Shown: positions 23,269 to 24,631 of the stretch, piece by piece
Numbering within the stretch: the first letter of the stretch is position 1
Layout of the letters: each line of letters starts with the position of its first letter
Assembly (NCBI RefSeq): GCF_015668195.1
Contig: NZ_JADPFC010000015.1
Coordinates: 1-24,631 of the forward strand
Length of the DNA: 24,631 bases
DNA from: Romboutsia_C sp015668195
GTDB lineage: Bacteria; Bacillota; Clostridia; Peptostreptococcales; Peptostreptococcaceae
Reading direction: 5' to 3'
Notes under the pieces: model-generated
Database searches by the model: none
What the model was told of the DNA's origin: nothing
What the model saw: only the letters and a program-made list of their open reading frames with translations
Position numbers and translations under genes: made by a program

Positions 23269-24405
23269 TTATATAGTCCTATCTTTAATACTTTTGTCGT
23301 AATATAATGCGCCTAATATAGATAGCATATTACACCCTAATAGAAATAAATTAGCTTTATTCAAGGAAAACTTCTCTATAAAATATCCAACACTAGCAGT
23401 TCCAATTATAGTTGATACACTATTAAATATAGCAAATGCTACTAACTGTGATGATGTTTTTAAATTACTAGGAGATATTCTATCTATTATTATTTTTCCT
23501 ACTACTAATATTATTGGTAATGTAAATGCTTGTAGGACAGCACTAATATATATAATATTTATATTACTTCCAAATCTTAGGATTAGTATTTGAAGAAATA
23601 GTCCTAATGGTGATAATAATAATAATTTGTCAGGACTTAATTTATGCATAATTTTTTGTGCTAAAATAAGCATAGCTATCTCACTTATTGAGCTTATAAA
23701 ATTAAATATTCCTAAGTTTACAGTGTTTCCCCCTACATATTCTATTCTATAAGGTACTAACTGACAGTATCCTCTAAACGGGATACAAATTATTAATAAT
23801 ATAATTACAGTGAGTATATATTCTTTATTATTGAATAACTCTTTTAAATTTCCACAACCCTTATATTCTTTTACCGTATCTTTTATCTTAATGCTTATAA
23901 ATAGAGTTAATGACAACATTATTAGATATATTATGTTTAATATATGATATCCATACTTTTCTGTTATAATTCCTGATGCTAATACTCCAAATGCCCACCC
24001 AGTTGAACCAAAAGCTCTAAAAAATCCAAATTTTGACTTTGCATTTTCTCCACTTTCTATTACCCAACTATCAGGTATACTAGTTAATATATAATAAAAA
24101 AATCCCATAATTACAAAACTAATATAAAATAATATTTTAATATTTATGAAAATAGCTAATGCTGTACTAAACATTACACCTAACAAAGAAAATATAAATA
24201 TTTTTTTAATTGTTTTTAATTTATCACAGCAACAACCTGCTATTAGTTGTCCCAAAATTCCGCTTACAGTATAAAAACTTATTAATGTAGCCGTTTCTAT
24301 TGGACTAAACCCTTTATATTGTAAAAATGGAATCAGCATTCCTGCTATACTTGATAATCCAAAGAATAATAGAAAATACAATAATTTAAATAAAATTAAA
24401 TCCAA
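23269..24405 (-). CDS. Major facilitator superfamily transporter (MFS_1-like)
   Basis: A 378-residue transporter with about 12 membrane helices. The loop between helices 2 and 3 reads AGCCCDKLKTIKK (56-68), a degenerate form of MFS motif A. The stretch IPDSWVIE (110-117) and then FGFFRAFGSTGWAFG (126-140) resembles the D...RxWGSxG pattern of the MFS_1-like group that includes HcaT and LacY-like permeases. Efflux of drugs seems less likely than uptake of a small metabolite, but the substrate cannot be named. It stands alone between the rRNA terminator and nifJ. AAGGAGGGATG gives a start with a very short spacer; an alternative start is not apparent. I saw no convincing terminator of its own. 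Confidence 0.85.
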   Translation of the reverse strand: MDLILFKLLYFLLFFGLSSIAGMLIPFLQYKGFSPIETATLISFYTVSGILGQLIAGCCCDKLKTIKKIFIFSLLGVMFSTALAIFINIKILFYISFVIMGFFYYILTSIPDSWVIESGENAKSKFGFFRAFGSTGWAFGVLASGIITEKYGYHILNIIYLIMLSLTLFISIKIKDTVKEYKGCGNLKELFNNKEYILTVIILLIICIPFRGYCQLVPYRIEYVGGNTVNLGIFNFISSISEIAMLILAQKIMHKLSPDKLLLLSPLGLFLQILILRFGSNINIIYISAVLQAFTLPIILVVGKIIIDRISPSNLKTSSQLVAFAIFNSVSTIIGTASVGYFIEKFSLNKANLFLLGCNMLSILGALYYDKSIKDRTI

Positions 24406-24471
24406 TTCATCCCTCCTTAATATAAATAAAATTTAGTATTCCCTATTATCTATAATTTGAGTATAGATAAA

Positions 24472-24503
24472 TAAAAAAAGAAACTATTTTTCAATAGTTT
24501 CTT
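24472..24503 (-). terminator. Intrinsic terminator of the rRNA operon
   Basis: The stem AAGAAACTATT/AATAGTTTCTT (24478-24488 and 24493-24503) with a 4-base loop, followed on the minus strand by seven T residues. It lies about 15 bases past the 3' end of the 5S rRNA. Confidence 0.85.
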
Positions 24504-24517
24504 AAAATAAAAAAGAT

Positions 24518-24631
24518 TACGTGGCTACGTCTTACTCTCCCAGGAGGTCACCCTCCAAGTACCATCAGCGCTAAAGAGCTTAACTTCTGTGTTCGGTATG
24601 GGAACAGGTGTATCCTCTTTGCTATAATAAC
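24518..24631 (-). rRNA. rrf: 5S ribosomal RNA (5' end just outside the window)
   Basis: The minus strand carries the conserved 5S core: AGAGGATACACCTGTTCCC, then ATACCGAACACAGAAGTTAAGC, then CTCTTTAGCGCTGATGGTA, and GGGAGAGTAAGACG near the 3' end. The 3' GTAGCCAC should pair with a 5' GTGG-like start, of which the last G is the window edge, so only a few 5' bases are missing. The 3' boundary is approximate within about 3 bases. It is the last gene of an rRNA operon that must lie beyond the right edge. Confidence 0.95.

Noticed and set aside
24472..24631. A tRNA gene next to the 5S rRNA
   Set aside because: The sequence after the 5S 3' end is a terminator hairpin; no tRNA arm pattern is present.

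Overview
The window is AT-rich DNA from a low-GC anaerobic Gram-positive bacterium. It looks like a member of the Clostridia, most plausibly the Peptostreptococcaceae. The pointers are strong Shine-Dalgarno sites (AGGAGG-like) before almost every gene, a heavily A/T-biased codon choice, a homodimeric-type pyruvate:ferredoxin oxidoreductase, a clostridial-type SpeA/SpeD/SpeE/SpeB polyamine set, and an HsmR/HsmA haem-sensing pair known from Clostridioides difficile. The family-level assignment is inference. Nearly everything is read from the minus strand; only hsmR-hsmA is on the plus strand.

Layout from left to right. (1) 1-3962: a polyamine operon read right to left as speA, speD, speE, speB and then metK, which is cut by the window edge. 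It holds a complete arginine to agmatine to putrescine to spermidine route plus the S-adenosylmethionine synthetase that feeds SpeD. A consensus-like promoter lies at 4061-4089. (2) 4411-5740: a sodium/proton:glutamate-type symporter with its own promoter and a perfect 46-bp palindromic terminator. (3) 6048-7095: a stand-alone ssb gene and the decayed C-terminal piece of a GH13 alpha-glucosidase-like gene. (4) 7202-8743: an nfeD-stomatin (SPFH) pair. (5) 8854-11367: modA-modB-modC, a molybdate (or tungstate) ABC importer. (6) 11414-12156: a complete gene, with promoter and terminator, for an unrecognised cytoplasmic-looking protein made of four copies of a helix plus a nearly invariant cysteine-containing motif. 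This is the most unusual item in the window.

(7) 12248-13243: a Rhizobium etli-type L-asparaginase. (8) 13403-14235, plus strand: hsmR-hsmA, a MarR regulator and a small haem-binding-type membrane protein. (9) 14283-17456: a 1057-residue sensor histidine kinase with a predicted 14-blade extracellular region (two seven-bladed propellers), a Y_Y_Y domain and a kinase core, with no receiver domain and no regulator gene beside it. (10) 17625-19480: a NifU-C Fe-S scaffold protein and a MurJ/MviN-type flippase. (11) 19641-23168: nifJ (pyruvate:ferredoxin oxidoreductase). (12) 23269-24405: an MFS transporter. (13) 24472-24631: the 3' terminator and nearly all of a 5S rRNA, the tail of an rRNA operon lying beyond the right edge.

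Most transcription units end in clear intrinsic terminators placed within a few bases of the stop codon, so unit boundaries can be read with good confidence. Functionally the window is mostly core anaerobic metabolism (polyamines, SAM, pyruvate oxidation, Fe-S assembly, envelope synthesis) with environmental sensing and transport genes between. I see no insertion sequences, phage genes, CRISPR array, tRNA or obvious riboswitch.
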